Assembly: GCF_000237925.1 (NCBI RefSeq)
Contig: NW_017386064.1
Location: 1-64,000, forward strand
Direction of reading: 5' to 3'
DNA: 64,000 nt
Origin: Schistosoma mansoni
Taxonomy: Eukaryota > Platyhelminthes > Trematoda > Strigeidida > Schistosomatidae
The notes under the pieces are model-generated. The model was not told where the DNA came from, ran no database searches, and saw nothing but the letters and a program-made list of their open reading frames with translations. Both the position numbers and the translations under genes were made by a program. Of this stretch, positions 23,758-36,201 are shown in pieces (positions within the stretch are counted from its first letter, which is position 1; each line of letters begins with the position of its first letter).

Positions 23758-24040
23758 TATAGTGAATAGAACACTAGTTGGGGACAATCGAATGTATTTA
23801 AGCAAACATTACAGACTATCTCATTAAATTCTGATAACCAAACAATGAATAGTTAATTTGCAAATTAACAATCAATTGTTTCAATCTCTACTGTTTCTTC
23901 TTCAATTCCATTGCTCATGCATTTTCCAAACGATTGCGCTTCATTTCAGTTCTTTCCTCATCGGTCTTCTGCCAAAATACATTCTATGTCTGACCCACAC
24001 CATATACTACTTATATGGATATAAGTAAACCACACCACAG
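23758..24040 (+). repeat. Solo-LTR-like repeat, family C, copy 3 (fossil)
   Basis: 283 bp, flanked by tgcaa on both sides (23753-23757 and 24041-24045). Shares tagttggggacaatcgaatg and the ccacaccaca end with other copies. No internal region is present, so it looks like a solo LTR from recombination. Family not identified. Confidence 0.55.
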
Positions 24041-24045
24041 TGCAA

Positions 24046-24890
24046 TCTTAATCAAGTGTTATCAATAAACTACTAGCAAGTCTGTTGTCGATTTCGCTAA
24101 AAGTTGTGTAGGTTTTATTCTAGATGATTACTTCGATTTCTATTATATTACGTCTTTCAATATTGACCAAAACTGACGTTAAAATCTTACAAAACAGAAA
24201 GTGTTTCATGATCTATTTTAGTCATGATTCCCTAAAGACAGGATTTTTCTCTAGAAGTGCTTAATATATGAGAAAGTTATTAGTAAATGCATTTTAATAG
24301 TTATATTGTATTTAAGGGTTATTTTTTTGAAGTCGTAAACGATTATTACAAAATGAACCAGTAGTTAACTACTAAAGCATGTCGAATAACATCTTTTTAC
24401 TGTGATATTTAACTGCGTCTGTCTTGATTATTGCTGAGATTTATATGATACAAAGTATGTTATCAAATATTAGTTGGAAATATAGCCAAACGGTTTATTA
24501 ACAATTTCGGAATTATAAGCGGATATTACTGTAATTTGGAAAGTAAATGACAAGAATGTTGGGACCTAAGATGTTCATATATAATAACAGATACCCAGCA
24601 AAACTGAAATGAAATATAACACAGAAGAACAAGCATTTAGAAAAATCATTGAACTAGAAATGCTTATTGTCTACCTGTACTAGTTCAGTAATCATCGAAG
24701 CGAACAAACAGTATTGCATTCATTTTTGAAATCATTACATAGTTTGTGTGGAAATACACAAACCAAGATCATAAAAGAGATCACCTTATAACCATTAAGG
24801 CACTTCAGTTTTAAGTCCTTGGAAATGCCCCTATTTATTGAACTACAGTTTTCTCATATCTTGTTTCATTTTCTAAAACGTTCCTAGAAT
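24046..24890. other. No recognised feature
   Basis: AT-rich intergenic DNA. Confidence 0.4.
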
Positions 24891-24895
24891 ATCTT

Positions 24896-25203
24896 GAAAC
24901 TAAGGCTCTCTAGCTGCCTCTTCAGCACACACCTTTGTGAAATCAGATATTTTGTTGATTGTGCTCACGGACAATTTTCCCAACTTTACTTCATCTGCAT
25001 CCATTCGGACAGTCAATAAACGATTGTAAAGTGTAGGAGGTCACACACTGGATCTCTTCATCGGCATAGTAGTTTGAAGATTTTTTGTTCTTGTCTAGAC
25101 GTTTTGCATGAAGTTTAATTGAAGAATTTAGTGTAGCTCCGTTTGCGTTTCTATTTGATGAACCATTTATATTGTAGCTATGTATTATCTTTTTTCGGAT
25201 CAA
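24896..25203 (-). pseudogene. Coding-like patch with two overlapping frames, unidentified
   Basis: On the minus strand one frame (25203 to 24991) reads NGSSNRNANGATLNSSIKLH and later NYYADEEIQCVTSYTLQSF before a stop. Another frame overlapping its end reads MDADEVKLGKLSVSTINKIS and ends DFTKVCAEEAAREP-stop near 24896. Both look like real protein rather than AT noise. It may be a pseudogene with a frame shift, or exon ends of an unrecognised gene. The first open codon is not an ATG. No domain recognised. Confidence 0.35.
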
Positions 25204-25479
25204 GGTTCCTCTGAATTAGGAAATATAGGTGTCAGAAGATAGCTGTCAGATAAAGAAACAATTATTTGTAAGATGTATTCGTCACGGATTAGTCTCATTT
25301 GGGGTACCTTCGTAATCTATGAAGGACTAGACAGATGTTTTATTCTAATATAGAACTCTTTGATCCTGTCAGAAGTTGAATCAAGACCCTAGGACTTTGT
25401 GGCTGTGGATAAACTATTGAAAACTCTGGACCTGTTTCCTGTAGTTTCAAATCCAGTTAATTTATGATATAGGGTGACA

Positions 25480-25612
25480 AGTATCCAAAGCTCCCAGTGT
25501 CAAATGTTTCAATCCTGACATGCTTAGATTTCATTGGTCATGACTTCCCGCTAGAATCTCGAGGAAATCTTGAAATAAGTCACTAGTGAGTTGACTATTA
25601 TGATTTATTTCA
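25480..25612 (+). repeat. Diverged repeat fragment related to family B middle segment
   Basis: Shares cattggtcatgacttcccgc...agaatctcgaggaaat...aagtcactagtgag with 37110-37185 inside a family B element. Too short to classify. Confidence 0.35.
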
Positions 25613-25614
25613 AG

Positions 25615-26247
25615 AGGTTTTTCAATCTGTGACGAATACAATATATAAATTAAATCAATCTGCACAAATCCTATAAAAGAAATGCCTTTTTGCTAGTTTT
25701 CTGAACATATAATGTAGTTAACAATTCAATGATATTAATTTCATGGACAATTGAACTTCCGATGAAGTTATATTTTTGGAGCTAGATTGTTTAATCATCA
25801 AACCTCATCTGCCTTTCTTTATAATATTATCAGAACAGACTTCAGAGACAAATGTGCTGTTCGAAAGTTTCTGCAAGTGACTAAATACCTTGTCCTGTTG
25901 ATATTGACTATAATGAGTTCCTGCCAATATATTCATTTTGGATTGTCTTTCTTCCTGACCAAATTCTTAGGCTAATAGTTGTTAGTAATTTTTCTAACTT
26001 TTTGGTTAGTTGGGTCTAATTCACGATGTATATTGTATATTGACTGATCTGAGTGTCAAACATGTAAGAATTTTCTGATCTTTGTATTGCTCCTATCTTA
26101 CGTTTCATCAAATTCAAATCATCTGAGCTACAAATCTACTTTTAATGACACCTCTTATGAATTAACATTCAAAGTAGTCAACAAAATAATTTTCCTTATA
26201 TATATGTACTTACATATATAAGCACTAATTTAAGAATATCAATACTT
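25615..26247. other. No recognised feature
   Basis: AT-rich intergenic DNA; the open frame at 25787-25975 shows no protein-like signal. Confidence 0.4.
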
Positions 26248-26251
26248 CCTT

Positions 26252-26524
26252 TGTAGTGAACAAGAACACTGGTGGGGACAAACGAATGTATTTTAGCACA
26301 ACATTACAGAATATCTCATTAAAATAAGAGAACCATATAGTGAACAGTTAATTTACAAAATAACAATCAATTGTCTGCATAGTCTCCGATTATAATTGTT
26401 CATGCATTTTCGTACCAATTGCATGCCGTTCCCGTTCTCTCCTTATCGATCTTCTACTAAAATACATTCACTGCCCGACTATCACCATTTACTACTTATG
26501 TGGATATCAGTAACCTACACCACA
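26252..26524 (+). repeat. Solo-LTR-like repeat, family C, copy 4 (fossil)
   Basis: 273 bp from tgtagtgaac to ccacaccaca, bounded by cctt on both sides (26248-26251 and 26525-26528). TG...CA ends plus a short duplication fit a solo LTR. Confidence 0.55.
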
Positions 26525-26882
26525 CCTTTATGTACCTAGAAAGAATTTGGATTTGGGAATAATTAGTTGATTTGTTAAGTTCTTTTTTTATGATAATATT
26601 TTTATTTCCTCTAATGAGTCATTAGTGCATAATAAGGGAGAATAAGTAAATAAGACATATTTTTGTTATTGTTTGTTTTCTTTCCTTACAGTTTTTACTT
26701 TTGGTGTTTTCTTTTCTGTACAGCTAAAGTAGGTAATCAAGTCAATAGAAAATCAATATTGAATACATGTAAAAGAAAATAATGATAATAGATGAATTTT
26801 TAATTAAAGGATAGAATTTAAGAATTATTCGGTTATCGGTTTGCAGGCTTAATGAGAATGTTATATTGAAGTTAGTTTATAT

Positions 26883-27182
26883 TGTGGTGTGGTCTACTTA
26901 TATCCACATAAGTAGTATATGATGATGGTCAGACATAGAATGCATTTTGGCAGATCGATGAGGAAAGAACAGGAATGAAGCGCAGTTGGTGGGAAAATAC
27001 ATGAACAATGAAATTAGAGAAGATGAACTGATATTTACAGAAGGAACAGTGAAGATTGAGACAATTGATTGTTCTTTTGCAAACTAACTGTTTGTTGTAT
27101 GGTTATCAGAATTTAGTGAGATGGTCTGTAATGTTTGCTTAAATACATTCGATTGTCCCCAACTAGTGATTTGTTCAATACA
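26883..27182 (-). repeat. Solo-LTR-like repeat, family C, copy 5 (fossil)
   Basis: 300 bp in reverse orientation, TG...CA ended, flanked by atat (26879-26882 and 27183-27186). It lies 358 bp from copy 4 in opposite direction. Confidence 0.55.
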
Positions 27183-27186
27183 ATAT

Positions 27187-27718
27187 CACTTCTGGTTTCA
27201 ATTAGAAAGCCAGTGAGTACATGAGTGGTGTGCGTTATTTTTTAAGATCAACCTTTTCTAACCGCTGATCAATTATAGGATCATTTGAGACACTAATCAT
27301 CAGTAAAAATCTCTTTATTGCCACGGATCAACTTATAAGATTTTATTTTTTGCTTTTGATCTTACTGCTACTCAACTGATCTGGTTGGTATGGTTGGATC
27401 TTAAGGAACAACTAATTCAGCTTATGCAGCTCTATTGAGTCTTTACAAAAGACCAGCATAATTTACCATCTTAAGCTAGCACTTATAGTCAAAATGTTTA
27501 GTAGTCTATGATTTACAATGACAGGTTTATATCAGTTTGTGATAAAATCCAACTACAAACTGGACAATTTATGATTTTCAAGTAATATTTGTTAAGTTTG
27601 TATTTCATTAATGACATCAATAACTGCAAATATATATCCCATTTATGATCATTATGTATCACAACTAATGTACGATGAAGTAGAAACAAAGAAATTATGT
27701 TTCTTCATAAAGTTGAGC
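27187..27718. other. No recognised feature
   Basis: AT-rich intergenic DNA. Confidence 0.4.
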
Positions 27719-27759
27719 TCATTTTAGTTAAGCAAAGATGGATAGTGGCTAGCAGTGGA

Positions 27760-27804
27760 ATCCAAGACGCACGTTTCGTCCTATTTGGGACTCGTCAGCT
27801 GAAT
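27760..27804 (-). ncRNA. Hammerhead ribozyme motif (family A)
   Basis: Minus strand: ATTCAG, core CTGACGA, stem II GTCC...GGAC, GAAA, stem III, CGTC, TTGGAT. The core is intact; stem I has one weakened pair. Confidence 0.8.
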
Positions 27805-27945
27805 GCACCTGCATCTCAGAGTTGATGTCCACTCTGGGACTCGAACCCAGTATCCTCGCTTCAAACGCCATCGCGTTATCCACTCGGCCACTGAGTCGTG
27901 ATAGCCACTTGCTTGTGCGATCGGGTGAAGTTTAAATTCACTAAG

Positions 27946-28145
27946 NNNNNNNNNNNNNNNNNNNNNNNNNNNNNNNNNNNNNNNNNNNNNNNNNNNNNNN
28001 NNNNNNNNNNNNNNNNNNNNNNNNNNNNNNNNNNNNNNNNNNNNNNNNNNNNNNNNNNNNNNNNNNNNNNNNNNNNNNNNNNNNNNNNNNNNNNNNNNNN
28101 NNNNNNNNNNNNNNNNNNNNNNNNNNNNNNNNNNNNNNNNNNNNN
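27946..28145. other. Assembly gap (200 N)
   Basis: Exactly 200 Ns, the same length as the other gap, so a placeholder of unknown true size. It sits between inverted arms of one element. Confidence 0.98.
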
Positions 28146-28320
28146 TTGGATTCCACTGCTAGCCACTATCCATCTCTGCTTACCATGCTTGTGAATTAAA
28201 GCTATATCGAGGCAATACGCAAAGTATGCACATATGCCAATTAGACACTGACCAGTTGCAGTCCTAACACATCGATGGGAAGATTCAAACAAACAATACC
28301 TAGTGAATTCATTTTAGTTA

Positions 28321-31300
28321 GTTTTTTTAAGTAAGAGGAATGCATGAACTAAGATAGAAAATGAGTTAACTTTATAGTTTCAGGTTAATGTTTACTAACT
28401 CGATGAGAAAGAAATTAATATTTATGTCGAAATCAACACTATCAACGTAGCTCTATTTAGCTTATGAAAAAAGCTAGAGTTTTACGACTCTGTCTGAAGA
28501 TAATATGCTCATTATCACATACTGCATGATTACAGAGAAGTTATCTATACCCTAACAAAAGCCCGAAATATTTTAACCGATCAAAGAATATTTTTGCTTG
28601 AATCACATATCATGCTGATAAGTAGTAATTAGAAAAGTATTTTAACATTCTTTCAATAGTGAGATTTGACATCTATTCAGATGGTCCTGGTGAGCGAATT
28701 CATATGAAGTTAATTAGTGAATTTTCGAAAACACAGAGCAGAAAAATTCAAGTTTAGTCTTCAATTGGATAACACTTGTCAGTAGCTCAAAAGTAATTAT
28801 TACTATCTAGTAGACTTAAATTTGTTTCATCTATCACTAAAATCACAAACTATACCCGTGTTGTCTTTAAATACAGAAGATATCCTTCTATTTGTAAGGT
28901 GTGAATATTTTTTAGGATGGGGTCAGTGATCGCTTTAATAGTAATAAATCATTATATAGAATCCAACTATGAAGATATTTTACTCCTGGAAAAAATAATT
29001 GAAACATTATCATATATTGTGAGGAAAAGATAATTGCTTCAATTTGCTTATGAGTAGTATGAGGAGATATTATGACGAAATATTCTGAACGGTGATTAAT
29101 GTGCTTACGGTGTCTAATTTTTCATCATCTGATTAAATGTTTAAATCCCTCACAGGTAATATCAGTTCAGACAAACATAATATTACTACATCCTATGTCA
29201 AAAGTGAGACACATAGTCGAGTTTTAAAATCTGCATTTAGTTTTGTAGTTGCTTAGTTGTTTTTTCGAAGTTAACAGAAATCATATGTCCCAGTTTCTAT
29301 TGATTCTTTTGAAATAAACCTAACAGAGATGATTTGGAATTATGAAAATGTTTTCACAATTCTAATTATCATAGGTAATCTGTACATATGGTTTACTTCA
29401 TTCAGATCCCATTTTTTTTAACATTTGCTTCAATACATGAAAGATTGTAAGTAATTTATTTTTGTTTACACTAATGAGGGCGCAAGCAAAAGGGATAATG
29501 TAAAGGGTACATATTTAGAAGGTCGACTATCAGTAGGCTGAACATCAATAAGGCTCATATTGGTAATGGCAAGGATAATAATAATAAAATAATAATAATA
29601 TTTTCAATAGTGTGAAATATCTTCGATTCGCCCTCTTCCCTACAACAAATTAAAAAAGTAGTTTTCTTAACGTCCAACGGAGAGTTCACTTTCAACAAAT
29701 ACTGTAGTTCTTTGGATTTGGCAACAAATTGTTAATCTTATTACTCTTGTCATGTTATCTCGTATGTCTATTTCCAATAGCTTGGTGATATTCTATTTAG
29801 AGGCATGTTTCGAAAATGCTAGATAAATGTTTAGTGAATTTTACTTGAAATTCTAAAATCGTGTCTTTCTTTAAAACGAAAAATTCATACTTGACATTCT
29901 TCCTTACATATACTAAGGTTAATAGAGGTAAGCAATTAAGCGACACACGTTGGTAAGTCCTCATCTTAAAAAGGAGATTTAGTATTATAATAAAATAATC
30001 CCGGCATTATATTAACTGACTGGACATTAATACATCAAAAGGAGGCAATGTATATGTAAATGTTACATACATCCGGACATAATGTAACATGTTTAGATGT
30101 ATATTGATAATTCCTTATAAGTTTTTTCTAAATGTTATTAAATTCCTAAAACAGACTGTTTGATTTTCAATCACTTTAGACTCTATCCTTTTTCCAGAGC
30201 ATCAATAAATTTCCATATACTTGGATAAGGGGTAACCATAAGTTGGCTAGTGCCTCTATGCTACCTCTCCATCATATTGGTCAAATGAAAACGTTATTGC
30301 CTCTTTCACTACTCACCTAATTCACTCACCCTTTCGCTCACTCCCTTTTGAATAGATACCAAGATGAGTATTACTCCGAAGCTGAAATTAAACGTGTTAA
30401 TGTTTTAGTGGTTATTATAGATAATCACCACATATAATTGTGATTGCCCCTAAGTAAACTACAATTCATATGGTTTATCTGTCATAGAATGATTTCAGTT
30501 ACGGCATCGCTGAAAACCAGGGATCACTGAACAGTTCATTAGCGAACTACTTTAAGATGTTCCTGAAGTCATAGTAAAATCTCATGACTGGTGTAGTCCA
30601 GATATTTCAAGTATCAGACATTTGTTAACGACGAAATTTGCTAATCGTTGCGCTTTATCTTAAATTGATTGATGTGTTCCTTATGGTTCGTCACAAGTCC
30701 TGAAGGTCTTGAATTCCATCCGTGATGAGGTAGTGGATGTGTATTTCTGGGGTGGAGGCTGAAAAGACTATTCAGTCCTTTCTTGTCTTCAATTATACCC
30801 CAACTATGATGAATATGTGGCGAATACAGCCTATAGATTAAACAAGTTTCCACAAAACTCATTCAAAATACCATTTATTTACCATTCACAAGTAACTGAA
30901 AATAATATTTATGTTCAGTAGATGCCTTTTATGAACTTCTAAACTCTACTTAAACATTACCGCATTTCATGTGAGAAAATTGTTTACTGTGATACATGGA
31001 TATTTTGTATGGATATGAACTGCTAAAAACTTCTTTCTTTAGCCTAACTAACGTAAATATAACTACTCAAAAAATCAGTTCAAGTCTTCAATTATCTGTA
31101 AACTTGATTGATATTTCAATACTCAATTTATGTCAAGTATGTGGTTAAACTTATTTAACCTGTCCGGTTGAACTTCTTAATCCACAAACTTTGCTCTCAA
31201 CAAAAATACACATAATAGTATTGCTTACAATTCAGTATTCATCATTTATGTACCATATTTATATGAAGTTTAAAAGATTAAGTCCTGTTGTCCAGAAAAT

Positions 31301-33221
31301 AATACTAACTATTAACAGTTAAATTTTAATTATTTCACCATTAGCTTATCATGAGATGAACAACATTTTTCGTAGAATGTGTATGTATAGTTAAATAATT
31401 TATTCTAATACCTTTCCATATTGTCACTGATTTATGTATTTCGTAAAATTAGAAACAACATTTTTATCTTCATTCTAAGAGGAGGGGGCGATATGATTTA
31501 TTCAATACTTGATGATGTAATTCCAGACAAAAAAATATGATGGTACATAAGTTGGTTAACATTTACACTAGATTTATTCCTTTTTTCATAATCAATCAGC
31601 ATTTTTTTAATAATTCAATTATTCTTCTCTTTGTTCACAATTTCATATTGATGATGGTGATTATGGTAAAAAAAAGTTATTTTGGACAACATTAAGGTGT
31701 ATTCACATTATAGGTGATATTTAAACCAGCCTGATTAACCTAAATTTTGGAAGGAAACGTTGACTGGGAGTGGTGTAGATAAGTATATATGGGATTAGAT
31801 TGTCTATTTGTCAGTATTCATTTATCAAAAAAGAGACAGAAAGAAGACTATTCCACGAAGTATAAATAATACAGGTCAACTTCACGATAACATGAAAAAT
31901 AATTATCTGCCAAAATTATAAATGGTTATAATGTTCTTTCTCGACAAATCTTATTATCATACGGTATTTACTTAGTTACAGATTGATTTAAATCCTTTCT
32001 GATGTACGATTTTATTAAGTTTGTAGTTTGAAGATATCAGTTGCATTGCAAATAGTCTGAGGTTTATTAACCTGTCATCGCATCAATCATTAAACAGTAT
32101 TAATATTCAAAATGTATCCTACAAAGCATGTATTCAAGTATGACAGTGGTTACTATAACTGTGGTAGATAAATCAAGGCAAAAAGTTGACTGACACTTTA
32201 TTATGATATCAAATAACTGCCTCTCTTTCATAAACAAACAATAAAAGCTTAAAACTCTGCTAACTTAATGTTAAACTTACTTTGTAAGAAAGTAACTTTA
32301 AAGTTTCATACATATAGTAGATTTACATTTTCAGTGTCTTTGTTTATTTTCTTCAAAAAACAGGGTCGTCCCATCTTTAATTCATTTGGTTTTCTTTTTA
32401 AATAAATGTTATAGGCTTTGACCATTTCTCAGCCTTTTTCATAAAGATTTCTTCCCGAACCGTTCTCATGTACTGTTCTCACTCGTATATTTATCTTCTT
32501 AAGCTCAAAAGACTTCTTATTAACATTTCATGAAATTAGTTCCTTTGATAAGTTTTCGTAAGCAAAAGCAACAAACATTGTGGAATGATGTGAATTCATT
32601 TCATGCACTCTATATCCTCTATATACCCACTGACTTGTATAAATAAACAGAATGTTTTACAAATGGAATTTTGTAACATTCATAAAATCATCTAGTTCAA
32701 TAATATTCGATTTAATCTTTAGAGATTAAGCGAGAAAAAGATTATGACGTAATCAAGTACAAGAATCATATAGAAATTGTTATGATTTTTTGCAGAAACA
32801 TTCATAGAAGTGATATTAATAACGAAGAAAAAAAGTAACCATAATACCGGTGATATTACAAATGGTAATTTGTTTTATGATAACTTTATAAATGTTACAT
32901 AGGAAATTACATTTGTAAAATGTTTTATTTAATCATACAAATCAGTAGGTATGTGAAAGATGTAGAGTGCATGAAATGAATTTAGTTCATTCCATAATGT
33001 TTTTATTCTTGCTTTATGAAATTTTATTAATTATTCTATCAATACTAAAACATCTTTCCTACTTTACATGGTTTCCAAATGGTTTTAATCGATGGATTAC
33101 AAAGCATCGTGTTAACATTCTCTTTCTAGGTAAACTTCTTGGTGAAACCTACAAGCTTTTCTGGATAAGAGGGCACTTATTGCTACACAACGGAATTACC
33201 AAGGTTCAACAGACGATTTTG
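28321..33221. other. 4.9 kb AT-rich DNA without a recognised gene
   Basis: No convincing coding frame, RNA or repeat. About 30640-30870 is slightly less AT-rich and may hold a very degraded SINE, but the match is too weak to call. Confidence 0.4.
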
Positions 33222-33475
33222 TTTCTTTGAAATCATGAACTGATTTAAGTTGGACTACCATTGATAACCTGGAGTCAGTGGACGGTCGTTTCGTCTTAGT
33301 TTGCGACTCTTCAGCGGTGCGCATCCGCGATCCCTCACGCGGGAATCAAACCCAGTACCTTTGGTCTCACGCAAACGCTTTACCGCTAGACAGTTGAGCT
33401 GGCATCCAACAGTGTTATTGTCTAACCTCAATCAATGCACGACTTCGCACGGCCATCTTCCATTGTTTTTGCATT
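33222..33475 (-). mobile_element. Family B hammerhead SINE-like element
   Basis: Minus orientation copy: leader near the right end, tRNA-like head (B box read as gggaatcaaaccc on plus), hammerhead (33275-33320), and tail aaatcatgaactgattt at the left. Ends not sharply defined. Confidence 0.7.
33275..33320 (-). ncRNA. Hammerhead ribozyme motif (family B)
   Basis: Minus strand: CTGAAGA core, stem II GTC...GAC, GAAA, stem III cgaccg and GTC cleavage triplet. Stem I is partly mismatched. Confidence 0.65.
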
Positions 33476-33814
33476 TGGAACTCCTATCTTGAATCCATAT
33501 ATTCTAGATCAATGGAAGTTATAATAAGAAGCTTTCATATATGGAACTAGGTAAATTTTCAGTAAGACAAATATTTTCTATTAATATCAAGTTAGAATGG
33601 AGGCATATTACGAATTGACAGAAGATAGAAATGAGAGTCGCCCTATTTGGATTGAGTGGCTCATTAGCATTGCGACCTAAGGATCCCAAATTCCGTGACA
33701 TGTACAGTCGCAGTAGTGCACAGCTAATAAATCATAAACTAGAACTTAAAAGTTGTTTAGTGGTATCTGATTGTCAAACTTCTTTCAGTAATATCACTTC
33801 ATGACAAAAATTAA

Positions 33815-33898
33815 CTACATCCAAATATCGAGTTCCAAATAGAACGAAGCCCGCGTCCTGGATTCCACTGATAGCCACCATCTATTTTTGCTTACAAT
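33815..33898 (+). mobile_element. Family A fragment, decayed
   Basis: Retains the hammerhead's 3' half (tagaacgaagcccgcgtcct) and ggattccactg...gccaccatc...ttgcttac. The core 5' half (aaatatcgagttcc) is degraded. Confidence 0.55.
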
Positions 33899-34036
33899 GA
33901 AGGTCAGTTTGTTTTCGAAACATCATTGTTTTTACTATGATTTAGTCGGACTCGGCATTTTAAAAAGTGACCATATGAAATCCTAGATCTTGTTTTATTA
34001 TCAATTACGTTGGGAATAATTGATAAATATGGAATT

Positions 34037-34426
34037 TTTATCAGTATGGAGATTTGTGGAGATTGTAGTATTTTCACAGTTGAAATCACAAATTGGTCTA
34101 AGCTAGACCATCATTGAAAACCTGGAAGCACTGGACAGTTCGATCCGAGTCAGGTGTGAGACAGTTATCCACCTCAGGTAATGGATGAAAGGTTGTGCAG
34201 GATCATGGATCGATTGAAGTTAGACATTAACAACGTAGGACGTCGACTCAGTGGCCTGAAGGTTAAGCGTTTGCACGTGACACCGAAGATCTGGTGTCAG
34301 GGTCCCGCGTTCGGGATTCTGGGTGCGCACTGCCGTGGAGTCTCGTAATAAAACGAGATGGCCGTCCAGTGCTTGAAGGTTTTCATCGGTCTAGCTTTGA
34401 ATAACTATTGATTTCAACTGTGAGGA
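34037..34426. mobile_element. Family B element, inverted two-arm copy
   Basis: Left arm (34037 to about 34145) is the minus-oriented tail and ribozyme 3' side; the right arm (about 34195-34426) is a plus-oriented leader, tRNA-like head, ribozyme and tail. A 10 bp direct repeat atatggaatt flanks the unit (34027-34036 and 34427-34436). The head here is decayed. Confidence 0.75.
34327..34372 (+). ncRNA. Decayed hammerhead motif (family B)
   Basis: Stem I GCACTG/CAGTGC is kept and the stem II ends still pair (tctcg...cgaga), but the core reads CCGTGGA and the GAAA is not kept, so probably inactive. Confidence 0.55.
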
Positions 34427-34436
34427 TATGGAATTA

Positions 34437-35861
34437 ACAAGTATTTTAACCAGTCTACCTTAATAAAGTTTTATGTGCGGTTTAATTACATCAGTTAAAT
34501 GACCGGTCATTATTTTATCCTCTTGTCTAATGTGATTGAATGTACATTAAAGTTTAGATATCTCAATTATTATCCGGTATGTAAACTTTCGTACTAACAA
34601 GAATCGATTATTTAGGCAGGATAATTAAAGAAATATTTCGAGAAAAGATCTGAACGGCAAACCAAGAGTGATGGTAAAGCATTTTCTTGATGTTCAGTGG
34701 TTAATTAAATATGGTCATAATTTCCTAAATTCCAATAGCCGAATTCTAGTGTGTGTATTGCAATACTTAAAGGTGTATAAACCACCATCTGAGGAGGTTT
34801 TCCTGTGAGAAAACGTGTTCCCAAAATTTCGATTGTTTACTCTTTGTATAGATAAACTCCTTAAAAACAACCCAACTGAATCTTCTTTAACGATGTGCTT
34901 TTACGCGAAAAGTTTCTTCATAAATTGTTACATACCATGTCTTTATTCATAGATATTGCCGACCGCTTCACTAACGTACTAGGATATCCAGATAGTTGAA
35001 TTTCGAAAATTATAATAACGAGTGATCTTTATTCTAAGATGGCAATATATATTGACCGTCTTAAAGATGGAAAACACTATTATATTGATAATATAGTTAA
35101 ATATATAAAACGGTCATTGAGAACCTTTCTCAAGTGAAATAATTACATTTCAGGATCCATTCATAAACAGTGCATTCTGAAATTCTCTTCGACTTGCTTT
35201 TATTAATATTACATGAGTGTAAAATATAGCGATAATATTATTTCTCAATGTAACTACAGTCATATTCGAAGACAGATAGAATTTATTAAATATCTATCTT
35301 AAAGATGTAGGATTACTGACCTTAGATGAAATTTTTCAAGGCTTTACAAAGGAGTAAACTAAACGTTTTGATTAATTCTGGAAGAATGATAATACTAATA
35401 ATGGTAAGATATGTGACATGATAAGCAGATGGTGAATCAGATGAAAACAGCCTAATTCAATGTTTATATATTAATTTAACTGTTATTCTAGAGGCTTTTA
35501 ATTTAGAAGTGTACCCAAGTTAAAATATGCTGAAAAGAAAAAACACATTTTATTGTAACCGAATATCGTAGTGAATTGAAGAAGATCAGCATTACCAAAT
35601 AACAGTTTATTTATCCCATTCTATAGTTAACAAATTTGTTTCGTAAGTAACACGTTATACTTTGAACTTTATTTGAATGAACCCGATCTTTATGTATTTT
35701 TAAATAATTTGTTTTGCCATTTTAATAGGATCATTAGTTTTGTTTCCTTTTTGAATGGATTTTTACTAGAGTTATCAATATTTATATTCCAAACTGTGAA
35801 ATGACACATAGATGATTTTTTCTTATATATATCACTGATGAACAATAATATTATAGTTAAC
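34437..35861. other. No recognised feature
   Basis: AT-rich intergenic DNA; nothing supported. Confidence 0.4.
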
Positions 35862-35874
35862 AATCTGTAGGATT

Positions 35875-36201
35875 AAATTCACTTGGTATTTTTAGGTTGA
35901 ATAATCTCATTGATGTTTAGGACTGCAATTGATAAGTCTCTTATTGGCATATGTGCATATCGTGCGTATTGCCTTGATATAGCTTTAATTCACAAGCATT
36001 ATAAGTAGAGATGGATAGTGGCTAGCAGTGGAATCCAGGACGCACGTTTAAGTCTTATTTGGGACTCGCGAACGGTACTGGGTTCGAGTCCTAAAGTGAA
36101 CATCAACTCTGAGATGCAGGTGCATCCAGCTGACGAATCTTAGGTAGGATGAAACGCACGTCTTGGATTCCACTGCTAGCCACTACCCATCTTTGCTTAT
36201 A
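35875..36201. mobile_element. Family A hammerhead element, inverted two-arm copy
   Basis: The left arm (35875 to about 36068) is minus-oriented: aaattcacttggt end first, running into the ribozyme. The right arm (about 36069-36201) is plus-oriented: B box, ribozyme, end ttgcttata. The 13 bp direct repeat aatctgtaggatt (35862-35874 and 36202-36214) flanks the whole unit. The junction lies inside the ribozyme of the left arm. Confidence 0.85.
36124..36168 (+). ncRNA. Hammerhead ribozyme motif (family A) with altered stem II
   Basis: ATCCAG, CTGACGA, stem II ATCT...GGAT, GAAA, CGCACGTC, TTGGAT. The first stem II pair is A:U instead of the usual G:C, so pairing is kept. The core is intact. Confidence 0.8.

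Larger units (their letters stand above)
27731..28308. mobile_element. Family A (Smα-like) hammerhead element, inverted two-arm copy with internal gap
   Basis: Left arm (27731-27945) is in minus orientation: hammerhead, then tRNA-like head with a B box (gactcgaaccc on plus), running to aaattcactaag. The right arm (28146-28308) is in plus orientation, starts at ttggattccactgc and ends tagtgaat. The whole unit is flanked by the 12 bp direct repeat tcattttagtta (27719-27730 and 28309-28320). 200 Ns interrupt it. Family A matches the schistosome Smα elements known to carry hammerheads and a polymerase III promoter. Confidence 0.8.

Noticed and set aside
27876-28292. Open frames spanning the N gaps
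   Set aside because: Formed only because Ns carry no stop codons.
30641-30862. Possible degraded SINE or small gene
   Set aside because: Only a few words resemble family B; not enough to place boundaries or name it.
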